Shown here piece after piece: positions 47,295-56,796 of a DNA stretch of 56,796 nucleotides (the stretch's first letter is position 1; each line of letters begins with the position of its first letter). The notes beneath the pieces were generated by a model. It did no database searches. It saw only the letters and a program-made list of their open reading frames with translations, and was not told the DNA's origin. The translations under genes were made by a program, and so were the position numbers. Origin of the DNA: Welwitschia mirabilis (lineage: Eukaryota; Gnetophyta; Gnetopsida; Welwitschiales); the NCBI GenBank assembly GCA_051453625.1, contig JBOZIK010000001.1:275406144-275462939 (forward strand), given 5' to 3'.

Positions 47295-48113
47295 GAGGTT
47301 AATACTTATAGATCCCATAAGATGATGTAAAATAGTTATGGTAATAGCGTTTAGATATTATGACTACCATGAATTACCTGTTGTTGACTTCGAGGTATTT
47401 CATAAATCATGTGGTTCCTTCTTATAAATTTGACAGATTATTATGCTATCCTGACTATCATGAAATATTGGTTGTCGAATTTGAGGTATCTAGTAAACAG
47501 TGTAGCATTCCATTATGAATCTAATATATTGTTACACTATTGTGACTACTATGGAAGGATTGTGGTTGATTTTGAGGTATTCATTAAATACTGTGATGCC
47601 CACTTATAAGTATAATAGTGTTATGCTATCATGACTGCTATGAATAAATCACCAATGATTTTGAGTTATCTAGTGAATACTGTACCCTTATGAATTTGAG
47701 AGTGTTATACTATCCTCGCTTCTGTGAATGGACCATCATTAATTTTGAGGTTCCCAATGAGAAATGTAATGCTATCTTATGAATATGTTAGAGTGTTATG
47801 CACCTGGTAATTAATGTAATGCCCTCTTATAAATATGATAGAGTGTTATGCTCTTATGACTACTATGAATAGACCATGGTCAATTTTGATGTGCCTGGTA
47901 AATAGTGTGATACTCTCTTAAGAATTTGATAGATTATTATGTTATCATAACTATGGATGAAGCATCATCAATTTTGAGGTGTTTAGTGAATATTATAGCA
48001 CTCCCTTATAATTCCAACAGAGTGGTATGCTATTGTGATTACTATGGATGGACCATGATCAATTTTGAGGTGTCTAGTAAATAGCATGAGGTCCTGTTAT
48101 GAGTCTAGATTAT
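47295..48113 (+). repeat. Tandem repeat array, period about 91 bp, about nine units
   Basis: Using the anchor gaggt (or one-base variants), units begin at 47295, 47392, 47483, 47574, 47663, 47747, 47888, 47976 and 48067. Spacings are 97, 91, 91, 89, 84, 141, 88 and 91. The 141 interval holds one unit plus a half unit with a deletion near 47800. Each unit carries (a/t)ctagtgaata, a cttat(a/g)a(a/t)t.tgatag stretch, agtgttatgctat and gactactatg. Units differ by point changes and small indels, so it is an old satellite-like array. It is truncated on the right by the LTR of E1 in mid-unit. The small frame 47409-47609 is a by-product of the repeat. Confidence 0.85.
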
Positions 48114-49318
48114 TGAGTTATATTTTTACCAAGTTGATGTCAGGCTAAATTTTTTTAGTATAGCAAAATATGTTGTATTTCTTACAAAAAATATTAATCC
48201 TTGTAAGTTAGAAGTAACATACATTTATTGCTAGCTATGCTTAAACTTGACAAGTAACAAATTAATTAAGGGATCGAGCTGATCCCATAGGGGTTGACCG
48301 GATATGTACAAGAAATTATCAAATCATTTTCTCATGGGGTTGACTGGATGTTTAAGGGATTGATTAGACTTATAGAAGAAACCATCAAATCCTTTTTTAA
48401 AGGGATCGACTGGATGTTTATGAGGTCGATCGAACCTATTCTAAAAATGTTACCCCTCTTTTCATAAGGAGTCGACTGGATGAAAATGCGGTCGACCAGA
48501 CTTGGACATATGTGGTTGACTAGATCTTGAATGAGGTCAACTAGACTAGAAGATATAAAAAACTCAGGTTGACCAGAATAAGATGGGATTAACCAGATTT
48601 ACTAACAACACTTAATGGGGTCGACCAATGTTTCGAGGGATCGATCAGTCATGACGGAATAAAAATTCTCAGCCTATTTTCTAACTATTGCCTTCCTATT
48701 TTTATCTATTAGAATATTAAATTCACTTGTAAAATCCTAAAATCCATCTTCTATATAAACCACAACCATCAAAAACCATACACATCTGTTTTGGCTGACA
48801 AAAATCAAAAAAGCATCTTTTTACTATTAGTTCTTTGATCAATTAGATTACATTGTACATACTTGGATTTATGACATCATTTTTAAATAGTGTAGTACTA
48901 TCTTCGTTGTACTTCAAATCTGATGAAGCTTGTGCATCTTGGCATACTATTGATAGTAAAAATCATTTCTTTAAAGATTGAGATTAAGCCTCCAAAATTC
49001 TAATTGTAAAGGTTACAAGTTAACTTGAGGTACCTAGAAAGTAAGTAATAAGGATCTGGATCAGCTTTGGGTAGAAGCTGACTACTAAGAGTGGAATAGG
49101 GGATTTCCTAAACCACTATAAATCGTGTGTCTAACAATCTCCACTGGTATTCTCTAGTTTCAATTACTTTTCTTTTCAAATCTTATTCCTAAGTAGATCA
49201 TTTTATTATTTCATATGCATAAATATTTTTGTTCCAGTGTTCAATATTTTATGAAGAATTTTTTTTTTAATTTATTTTGTATTCTATTCATCCCTTCCCT
49301 TTGGTTTTAGATCTAACA
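48114..49318 (+). repeat. 5' LTR of element E1
   Basis: Starts tgagttatatttttaccaag inside the 91-bp array and ends atctaaca before the primer site (1205 bp). U3 (48270-48650) has about a dozen ggggtcgactgga(t/c) type motifs, in the same position as in LTR D although the rest is diverged. A tatataaa box lies at 48752-48759. Confidence 0.85.
48752..48759 (+). promoter_or_regulatory. TATA box in LTR E1
   Basis: tatataaa, about 100 bp after the last GTCGAC-type motif; the homologous box in E2 is 51556-51563. Confidence 0.5.
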
Positions 49319-49332
49319 TTGGTATCAAATCA
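49319..49332 (+). promoter_or_regulatory. Primer binding site of E1 (initiator-Met type)
   Basis: ttggtatcaaatca matches the TTGGTATCAGAGC core at its first ten bases. Confidence 0.75.
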
Positions 49333-49383
49333 AGTTTGAGTCATTTGTAGATCCTAATAGATCTTGACTCCTGAACTCCAGCT

Positions 49384-50667
49384 ATGAGTAATCCTACTTA
49401 TTACCTTTCTACTGGAAGATCATCCATGTTCGATGGGATCAACTATGCTTATTAGAAGATGCAAATGAAAATCTTCCATAGATCCTTAGATTGAGATATA
49501 TAGGAGGTTATCTATAATGGATATGTTTTGCCCATGCTAGTGAAAACTGATAGTAATAGAATCACTATAGTTATTGAGAAATCTCGAGACTAGTGAATCC
49601 CTACCGATAAAGCCAAGGCAACGTTAGATTCTCATGCTCTTAATGCTATTTTTTATGCATTTTGTATATATGAATTAAAAATATTATGAACTACGAACAT
49701 GTCAAGGAAGCTTGGGATATACTTGAAATCACACATGAAGGAACAACCACTGTAAAGCAGATAAAGCTATAGATGTTCATCTCTAAGTTTGAAGATATTC
49801 GCATGAAAGAAGAAGAGACTCTGCAAGAGTTCTTTGCTAGGATAATAGACATAGTAAACTCTATGGCAAGTCTAGGTAAGAAAATGGATGAAGGATAAGT
49901 AGTACAAAAATATTTAAGATGTCTTCCAAAATGCTTTAAGCCAAAGGTCACAGTTATTGAAGAAAGTAAAAACATCAATCAAATGGCACTGAAGGAACTA
50001 CAAGCTAATATTCAAACTTACGAGTTTTCTAAAGATAAAAAGAAAAGTCTTACATTGAAAAGTATGTAAGAAGAGTCCATATCTGAAAAATTAGATGAAG
50101 ACCTTAGTGAAGATGAGGTTGCTTTACTAGCAAGAAGGTTCAAAAAATTCTTGCAAAGAAAAAAGAGAGATGGTGAAATAAGCAAGGAACCAAAGAGGAT
50201 TTATTCCAAACTAAGAAGAGATCTAAATAAATAAAAGAAGATCTAATGTTATGCATGTAATGGATATGGACATGTTGCAAACAAATGTTCAAATAATAGA
50301 AAAAGATCAGAGAAAGTCTAAGGCATCATTCTTCCTCACCACCTGGGATAATGTAGATGAGGAAGAAGACAATAGTTCAAGTCAAGAATTAGATGGAGAC
50401 AGAAGAATTTCCTTTATGATAATAGTCTCTTCCATGAAAAACATTCCATGCTCAACTGAACCAAATGATCTAGTCCTTATTAAAGAGGGTCAAAAGGAGT
50501 TGGAAAATACTTGTCAAGGATACTATTCAGAATGTAAAAAAGAAGGCTCTGAAAAAGGAAAAGGAAGAGTTAAAGAATAAGTACAAAATGGTTCAAACAG
50601 AAAACACTGATCTAACTCAAGAGGTAAAAAGCTTGTCTCATTTTGTAAATAACTTTTCAAATAGTTC
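49384..50667 (+). pseudogene. SIRE-like gag of element E1
   Basis: The ATG at 49384 begins MSNPTYYLSTGRSSMFDGINYAY, then a TAG where the family has Trp (FDG.NYAYWK). This is the UBN2 copia gag start and also occurs in E2. The capsid block NYEHVKEAWDILEI lies at about 49685-49725, followed by EETLQEFFARIIDIV and INQMAL. A complete CCHC zinc knuckle, CYACNGYGHVANKC, stands at 50247-50288 with all four ligands. An acidic C-terminal segment DNVDEEEDNSSSQ (about 50350) follows after a frame change. Stops and shifts kill it. The gag ends in the 100-N gap 50668-50767, at the same point (FSNS-like) where E2 has its match near 53457. Confidence 0.85.
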
Positions 50668-50767
50668 NNNNNNNNNNNNNNNNNNNNNNNNNNNNNNNNN
50701 NNNNNNNNNNNNNNNNNNNNNNNNNNNNNNNNNNNNNNNNNNNNNNNNNNNNNNNNNNNNNNNNNNN
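50668..50767. other. 100-N gap between E1 and E2
   Basis: Left of it is the E1 gag end; right of it the sequence jumps back to the array flank seen at 47963. It is a scaffold join, not a biological boundary. Confidence 0.85.
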
Positions 50768-50918
50768 CATCATCAATTTTGAGGTGTTTAGTGAATACTA
50801 TAGCACTCCCTTATAATTCCAACAGAGTGGTATGCTATTGTGATTACTATGGATGGATCATGATCAATTTTGAGGTGTCTAGTAAATAGCATGAGGTCCT
50901 GTTATAAGTCTAGATTAT
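50768..50918 (+). repeat. Second copy of the array end (flank of E2)
   Basis: Nearly identical to 47963-48113 (three differences in about 150 bp), containing the last two array units with anchors at 50781 and 50872. Confidence 0.9.
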
Positions 50919-52068
50919 TGAGTTATATTTTTACCAAGTTGATGTCAGGCTAAAATTTTTTAGTATAGCAAAATATGTTGTATTTATTACAAAAAATATT
51001 AATCCTTGTAGGTCAAAAGCAACTGATGTTTCTCACTAAGCTTTGCTTGAACTTGACAAGTAACAGATCTTTTATGAGATCAACCAGATTCCTAAGGGAT
51101 CAACTGAACCTATATCAATAAGTGTAATATCTAGTTTATTAAGGAATAGATTAGACTTATAAGGGGTCAACTAGATCTATACAAAAATTTGTCAAATCTC
51201 TTCATTAAGGGGTTGACTAGATGTTTGAGGGATTAATTGGATTTAATAAAAAACTGTTTAATCTATTTTCATAAGGGGTTGACTCGACTAAAATGTGATT
51301 GACTAAACATATGCGGTCGACTAGATCTTGGATGGGGTTGACCAAACTATGATATGTAAAAAACTTAGATCAATTAAAAGAAGATGGATTTAACTGACTT
51401 TAATGATGATACTTAATAGGGTTAACTAGATGTTTTGAGGGGTTGACTACTCATGGTAAAAATAGAATTTTTACAATCTATTTTCTAGCCATTGCCTTTC
51501 TATTTTTATCCCTTAGAATATCAGATTCACTTGTAAAATCCTAAAATTAGACCTCTATATAAAATTCAGTCATTAAAATCATAAGATATCATTTTGGCTA
51601 ACTAAAATAAAAAAAGCATTCTTTCCTTATCAATTGTTTGATTAATTAGATTATATTATATGTACATAGATTTGTGAAATCATTTTCAAACAGTGTATTA
51701 CTGTCTTTACTATACTTTAGATCTAGTAAATCCTGTGCATTGTGGTACATTATTAATACCAAAAAGCATTTTTGTAAAGATTGATACTGATCTTTTAGAA
51801 GTCTAGAAAGTAAGTAATAAATATCCAGATCAGTCGTGGATAGAAGCCAACTTCTGAGAGTGGAGCAGAGGATTTCTCAAACCACTATAAATCATGTTTC
51901 TGATAATCTCCATGAATATTTTCTAGTTTTAATTATATTTCTTTTTAGTTTATTTTATTATTTTGTATGCACAAATATTTTTCTAATATTCAATATTTTA
52001 TGAAGATAGTATTTTAGTTTATTTTTTAATCCTATGCAACCCCATTCTTTAGGATTCTAGATCTAACA
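50919..52068 (+). repeat. 5' LTR of element E2
   Basis: The first 90-100 bp are almost identical to E1; from about 51010 identity drops to roughly 78% by eye. GTCGAC/GTTGAC-type motifs recur in 51060-51460. A tatataaa box lies at 51556-51563. The LTR ends atctaaca at 52068. The primer site after it is decayed (tttagtattaaaac). Confidence 0.85.
51556..51563 (+). promoter_or_regulatory. TATA box in LTR E2
   Basis: tatataaa at the place equivalent to 48752-48759 of E1. Confidence 0.5.
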
Positions 52069-52134
52069 TTTAGTATTAAAACAAGGTTGAGTTACTTGTA
52101 GATCTTAATAAATCTTAACTCTTAAACCCCAACT

Positions 52135-53470
52135 ATGAGTAATTCTACTAATGGACTCTCTACTAGAAGATTACCTATGTTTGATGGGATTAACTCTACT
52201 TACTGGAAGGCATGAATGAGAATCTTCCTTAGAGTTTTAGATGTAGACATAGAGGAGGTTATCTACAATGGATATGTTATGGCCATGCTGTCCAAATATG
52301 ATAGTAATGAAATCATCATAATTATTGAGAAATCTTGGGACTAATAGACCCTTACCAATAAAGCCAATTCAACCTTAGATGCCTGTGCTCTTAATGTAAT
52401 TTTTGACATAATTCATGTAGATGAATTCAAGAGTGTCGTGAACTATGAACATGTCAAGGAAGCTTGGGATATACTTGAAATCGTACATGAAGGAACATTC
52501 ACTATAAATTACACAAAGCTACAGATGCTTATCTCTAAGTTTGAAGGTATTCACATGGAAGAAGAGGAGACTCTGCAAGAGTTTTTTGCTACACTGATAG
52601 ACATAGTAAAATTTATGGTAAGTCTAGGCAAGAAAATGGATGAAGAAAAAATAGTACAAAATGTTCTAAGATCTCTTACAAGATGTTTTGAGCCAAAGGT
52701 CATAACTATTGAGGAAAGCAAGAACATTAATCAAATGGCACTAGAGAAACTACAAGGTAATCTTCAAACCTATGAATTAAAGTTTTCTAAAGACAAAAAG
52801 AAAAGTCTTATATTGAAAAGTGTATAGGAAGGTTCAGATATGAAAAACCAGATGAAAATCTTAGTGAAGATGAGGTTGCCCTTTTGGTAAGAAGATTTAA
52901 AAAATTCTTACACAGAATAAAGAAAGATAATGAACCAAGTAAGGAACCAAAGAGGGGTCATTTCAAACTAAGAAGAGACTTAGGAAAAGAAAAGGAGATC
53001 CAATGCTATGTGTGTAATGGATATGGACATGTTACAAATGAATGTTCAAATAATAGAAGAGATTAGAGGAAGTCCAAGGCATCATTCTTTATCACCAACT
53101 AGGATAATGTAGATGAAGAAGAAGATAGCAGCTCAAGTCAAGAGTCAAACAAAGACAAAAGACTTTCCTTCATGACAAATAGTCCCTTCCATGAAGAACA
53201 TGTCATGCTTAATTGAACCAGATGACCTAGAACTTATTAAAGAAGATCAAAAGAAGCTACAAGATACTTATCAAGAACTCTATTTAGAATGTGAAAAATT
53301 GGCAAAATAAATCAATGAGTTAAATAAGATAATAAATGCTCTAAACAAGAAAAAGAAAGAACTAGATACAAAGTATAAGATGGTTTAAACAGAAAACACT
53401 GAGATAACTCAAGAGATACAAATCTTGTCTCATTTTGCAAATAAATTTTCAAATAGTTTAAGTAAATCAT
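52135..53470 (+). pseudogene. SIRE-like gag of element E2
   Basis: The ATG at 52135 gives MSNSTNGLSTRRLPMFDGIN then TYWKA before a TGA; the N-terminal part has three more stops. The capsid is open from about 52345 to 52827 (NYEHVKEAWDILEIVHEG, EEETLQEFFATLIDIV, KKMDEEKIVQNVLRSL, KNINQMALEKLQ). After a frame change the frame 52884-53066 carries RRFKKFLHR and a complete knuckle CYVCNGYGHVTNEC (53004-53045). An acidic DEEEDSSSSQES stretch and a Lys/Glu-rich segment with coiled-coil character follow. A second knuckle near 53593-53634 reads CYFYGKIDHLKLFC with its second Cys changed to Tyr. Relative to this gag, D lacks the whole capsid. Confidence 0.9.
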
Positions 53471-54195
53471 AATAGACGCTTAGAATATGAAGACTAGTCC
53501 ATGATAATAAAGGTATTAGCTTTACCACTGAAAAACCATGTAATTAGTTGAATAAGATAACATGAAAAAATAACTCTATGTCAAAGATTACTTGTTATTT
53601 TTATGGAAAGATAGATCATTTGAAATTATTTTGTAATTTTAGAAATATAATGCTTTTTCAAGATTTGTTAGTACATTTTCATTTAAATTTATTTCAAGGG
53701 GATGTGTATCGCACTAATTCAAATGAACTGAGTGAATAAGGGCTAATAATTTAAAAAGTTTCTTGATCCAAATAGGCTTTAAAGTCTTAAATGAAACTTT
53801 TTGGTATATGAATAGTGGATCTTCTTAGCATATGACAGGTGATAAATCAAAATTCCAATATTTGGATGACTTTGATGAAGGACAAGTAAATTTTGAAGAT
53901 AATAAAAAAGCAAAAATTAAAAGCATTAGAAGCATCAATGGAGGCCACATGCCTAAAATTAATGCATTTTTATATGTAAATGGTCTTAAATATAATTTGC
54001 TAAGTATTAGTCAAATTTGTGATAAACGTCATAAAGTTAATTTTGATAGTAAAAGATTTGAAGTTAAACACGATACAACAAGTGACATTCTTCTTAAAGT
54101 AAATAAAATAGACAATGTTTATAGCATTGATCAATTCTTGTTTACTTATTATTTTTGCCATATAAATCAGGAAGAATTATGGTATCAATGATTAG
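53471..54195 (+). pseudogene. Protease and pre-integrase region of element E2
   Basis: WYMNSGSS*HMTGDKSKF (from 53802) is the copia protease box W-x-x-D-S-G-x-x-x-H-M-T-G with the catalytic Asp codon changed to AAT at 53811-53813. The next frame, 53832-54191, is open: FDEGQVNFEDNKKAKI, INAFLYVNGLKYNLLSISQICDKRHKVNFDSKRFEV, the protease flap and C-terminal blocks. It ends at EELWYQ, the start of the integrase zinc block (family L-W-H-R-R-L-G-H), where the first His is Tyr and a TGA follows. Confidence 0.85.
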
Positions 54196-55080
54196 GCCAT
54201 GTAAACTATGACCATCTCAAAGTCATCATTAAAAAGGAGATCATGAAAAAAATTCCTAAGATTAATATTAATAAACATGAATTATGTAATTCTTATCAAA
54301 ATGGAAAACAAGTCAGGACTTCTCATAAAAATAAAAACTTAGTCTCCTTAACAATGCCACTTGAACTCATTTACATGGACTTAGTGGGTCTTACCCAAAC
54401 TAAAAGTATAGGAGGAAAATGATACTTCTTGACTATGATGAATGACTTATATAGATTTACTTGGATTACCTTCTTAGAAAATAAAGCTAAAACCTTCAAA
54501 AGTTGTATTGAAATCTATAACAAAATATAAAATGAGAAAGGATATACTATTAAAAGGATTAGGGGTAATCATAATGGAGAATTAAAAAATTATCTATTTG
54601 GGAAATATTATGTAGATAATGATATAGAACATCAGTTTTCAACCCCAAAAGCTCTGCAACAAAATGGAATTACAAAAAGGAAAAACCAAGTTCTTTAAAA
54701 GATAACAAGAATAATGCTAAATGATAAGAAATTACTAAAACATTTTGGGCTAAAGCAGTAAGTACTTCATGATATATTATTACTAGAGTTTATTTAAGAC
54801 TAGGTATGGATAAAAACTACTATGAACTTTAGAAATAAAAAAAACCAAATGTTCCATATTTTAAGATCTTTAGAAGTAAATGCTTTGTCTTAAAAGATAG
54901 AGAACATTTGAGTAAATTTAAGTCTAAGATTAATGAAGCAATTTTGTTAAGATACACAACTAAAAGTAAAGCCTATCAAGTTTTCAACAAATGAAGTCTA
55001 CCATTTGAAAAATCCATAAATGTTCAAATAGATAACTTTAGTACCAAACTTATTCTTTAAGTGGTGAAGAAGATCTTACT
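54196..55080 (+). pseudogene. Integrase of element E2
   Basis: LGHVNYDHLKVIIKKEI continues the zinc block. LCNSYQNGKQVRTSH has the first Cys of the C-x-x-C pair and Tyr for the second. The DDE core starts at LELIYMDLVGLTQTKSIGGK (about 54360-54420, Asp kept) and YFLTMMNDLYRFTWITFL. The second box is RIRGNHNGELKN where the family has R-x-D-x-G-x-E: Asp is Asn, Glu is kept. KALQQNGITKRKNQVL follows. The C-terminal part (54840-55020) is shifted between frames (FKIFRSKCFVLKDREHL type block). Confidence 0.85.
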
Positions 55081-56796
55081 CAAAGTATCTCCATAGTAAA
55101 AGAAGTTACAACTAAAAAAGAATAACAACCATCTCAAGAGGTTATCTCTAACAAGTTTAAAGAGCTTAAAGATCATCCACTTTAGTCTATTATTAGAGAT
55201 ATAAGCTCAAAAATTCATACCATAAGCTCCCTCAAAAAGTTTTGTGTTCATATTTATTATGTTTCTCAAATTGAATTCAAAATGTTTGAAGAGGCCAAAT
55301 CTCTCAAAGAATGAATGATGGCTATGCAAGAATAACTTTAATGATTTAGAAGAAATGATGTTTAAAAACTTGTTAAAAAAACCAACAGATCAAAANNNNN
55401 NNNNNNNNNNNNNNNNNNNNNNNNNNNNNNNNNNNNNNNNNNNNNNNNNNNNNNNNNNNNNNNNNNNNNNNNNNNNNNNNNNNNNNNNNNNNNNNTTCAA
55501 TGATTTAGAAGAAATGATGTTTGAAAACTTGTTAAAAAAACCAACAGATCAAAAAGTACTTGGAACAAAATGGATCTTTAAGAACATGTGTGATAAACAC
55601 AATAATATGACTAAGAATAAGATAAGATTATGGCTTAAGAATACAACTAGACGAAAGGATTAGATATAGAAGACACATTTATTCTAGTGGCCAGACTAGA
55701 TAGTATTAGAATGTTTCTCTTCTATGCAGCCTTCAAGAAAATCAATTTTTTTTATATGGATGTAAAAAGTGCTTTTTTAAATGAAACTTTCAATAAAGAA
55801 GTTTATGTGAAACAACCCTAAGGTTTTATGGATCCACACAAACTAAACCATGTCTATAGACTTAAAAAGGCTTTGTATGGTTTAAGACAGGTTCCAAGGG
55901 ATTGGTATGTATGACTAGAAACTTTTCTTAAAAAAAATGGTTACACTTGTAAAGTTACGGAAAAAAACTCTATTTGTTAAAAATATCAAAAGAGACTTTA
56001 TCATTAGTTAAATCTATGTTGACAACATAATTTTCAGAGCCTTAAAAGAAGATCTCTCAAAATATTTCACTACATTATGACCACACAGTTTGACATGAGT
56101 ATGTTTGATGAAGTTCTCCTAATTTTTGATCTTTAAATTAAACAAAAAAAAGACGGGATTTTCATCTTTCAATGAAAATACCCAAGGAAGTTAATCAAGT
56201 AATTTAAATTAGAAAATGCAAAATCAATGAACACACCTATGTCAACTTAATGTAAGGTTAGTCTTAATGATAATGAAAAATCTATGGACTAAAAACTTTA
56301 TAGGAGTATGATAGGAAGTCTATTATATTTAATCGTAAGTAGAACTGACATAATGTTTAATGTTATTGTATGTGCAAGATATCAGACTCAACCAAAGGAA
56401 TCACATGTCTAAGTTGTCAAAAGAATCTTTAGATATATAAAATACATGAGTGACTATGGATTATGGTATCCTATGAAAAATTCCTTTAAGCTTACAAGTT
56501 TTAGTGATGTATACTGGGCTGGGTGTAAAGATGATTAAAAAAGCACCAGTGAAAATTATTTTTTTTAAGGATCATGCTTGGTGAGATAGATAAGTAAGAA
56601 GTAAAATTATATCTCCCTTTCAATAGTAGATGTAGAATATATAGTAGTTAAGAGTTGTTATACCTATCTTCTATGGATGAAGGAAATGCTTAAATATGTT
56701 GGAGTTAATTTTGAATAGGTTTTAATCTTTTGTGATAATACTAGTGTAATTAATATCTTAAAAAATCTTATTCAACATTCTTGAACTAAAAACATT
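55081..56796 (+). pseudogene. Reverse transcriptase and RNase H of element E2, cut by window end
   Basis: After the 100-N gap 55396-55495 (flanks 55337-55395 and 55496-55554 duplicated) comes KVLGTKWIFKNMCDKHNNMTKNK (55552-55620), the start of reverse transcriptase. [26 protein letters not shown] (about 55743-55818) carries the first catalytic Asp; [16 protein letters not shown] (55861-55908) is intact. The active-site box is YVDN at 56015-56026 instead of YVDD. RNase H: YSDVYWAGCKDD-like stretch near 56500-56535, STVDVEYIVVKSCYTYLLWMKEML (56620-56690), and FCDNTSVINILKNLIQHS (56729-56785). Stops and frame changes are frequent. RNase H runs off the window about 20 residues short of its end. 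Confidence 0.85.
55396..55495. other. 100-N gap with duplicated flanks
   Basis: The 59 bases before it recur after it with two differences. Confidence 0.9.

Larger units (their letters stand above)
48114..50667 (+). mobile_element. SIRE-like copia element E1, 5' part only
   Basis: LTR, primer site and most of gag, then a 100-N gap. The protein and LTR relate it to D and E2. Everything after gag is absent: past the gap the sequence restarts in the array flank of E2. Confidence 0.85.
50919..56796 (+). mobile_element. SIRE-like copia element E2, open at the window end
   Basis: 5' LTR, gag, protease, integrase, reverse transcriptase and RNase H in order; the 3' LTR lies outside the window. Same family as E1 and D. 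Confidence 0.9.

Noticed and set aside
47295-48113. Regularly spaced repeats considered as a CRISPR array
   Set aside because: Units are contiguous diverged tandem copies without unique spacers, in a plant retrotransposon landscape.

Overview
The window looks like heterochromatic, AT-rich nuclear DNA of a flowering plant. Everything I can read is retrotransposon sequence of plant lineages: Ty1/copia with UBN2-type gag, SIRE/Maximus-like copia with long LTRs, Athila-like Ty3/gypsy and a second Ty3/gypsy family, with initiator-Met and Asp tRNA primer sites. I see no host gene, rRNA, convincing intact tRNA or bacterial feature. The species cannot be named. Every retroelement gene is broken by stops and frameshifts, so all coding entries are pseudogenes.

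Layout. 1-968: a copia reverse transcriptase/RNase H fragment (Tnt1-like), cut off abruptly. 969-8349: very AT-rich decayed DNA with one direct-repeat pair (about 2851-2985 and 6421-6545) that may be remnant LTRs. 8350-32560: a three-level nest. The outer copia element A (LTRs 8350-9812 and 31341-32560) is split at its gag/protease junction by an Athila-like gypsy element B (LTRs 10916-12201 and 27207-28268). B is split near the end of its gag by a short-LTR copia element C (LTRs 14882-15203 and 21939-22113). The reading continues across each junction: A gag is left of B and A pol right of it; B gag is left of C and B gag-end/protease right of it. 33783-42431: a SIRE-like copia element D with both LTRs, primer site, polypurine tract and a matching flank taaggg on both sides. 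D lies just beyond the 3' side of a minus-strand gypsy element F (about 43030-46900) whose gag, protease, reverse transcriptase, RNase H and integrase remain readable. 47295-48113: a tandem array with a period near 91 bp. 48114-56796: two SIRE-like elements, E1 (LTR plus gag, ending at a gap) and E2 (LTR, gag, protease, integrase, reverse transcriptase, RNase H, running off the window). E1 and E2 start from the same array flank.

Nothing here works together as a functional system. The interest is genomic: order of insertions, mutation signature, repeated cis-motifs in LTRs, and assembly artefacts. Ten N runs break the sequence. Five are exactly 100 N; four of these have the same sequence on both sides (unmerged contig overlaps) and the fifth (50668-50767) separates E1 from E2. 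Decay is dominated by G-to-A and C-to-T type changes, which have converted catalytic Asp to Asn, zinc-binding Cys to Tyr, and Trp, Gln and Arg codons to stops in several unrelated elements.
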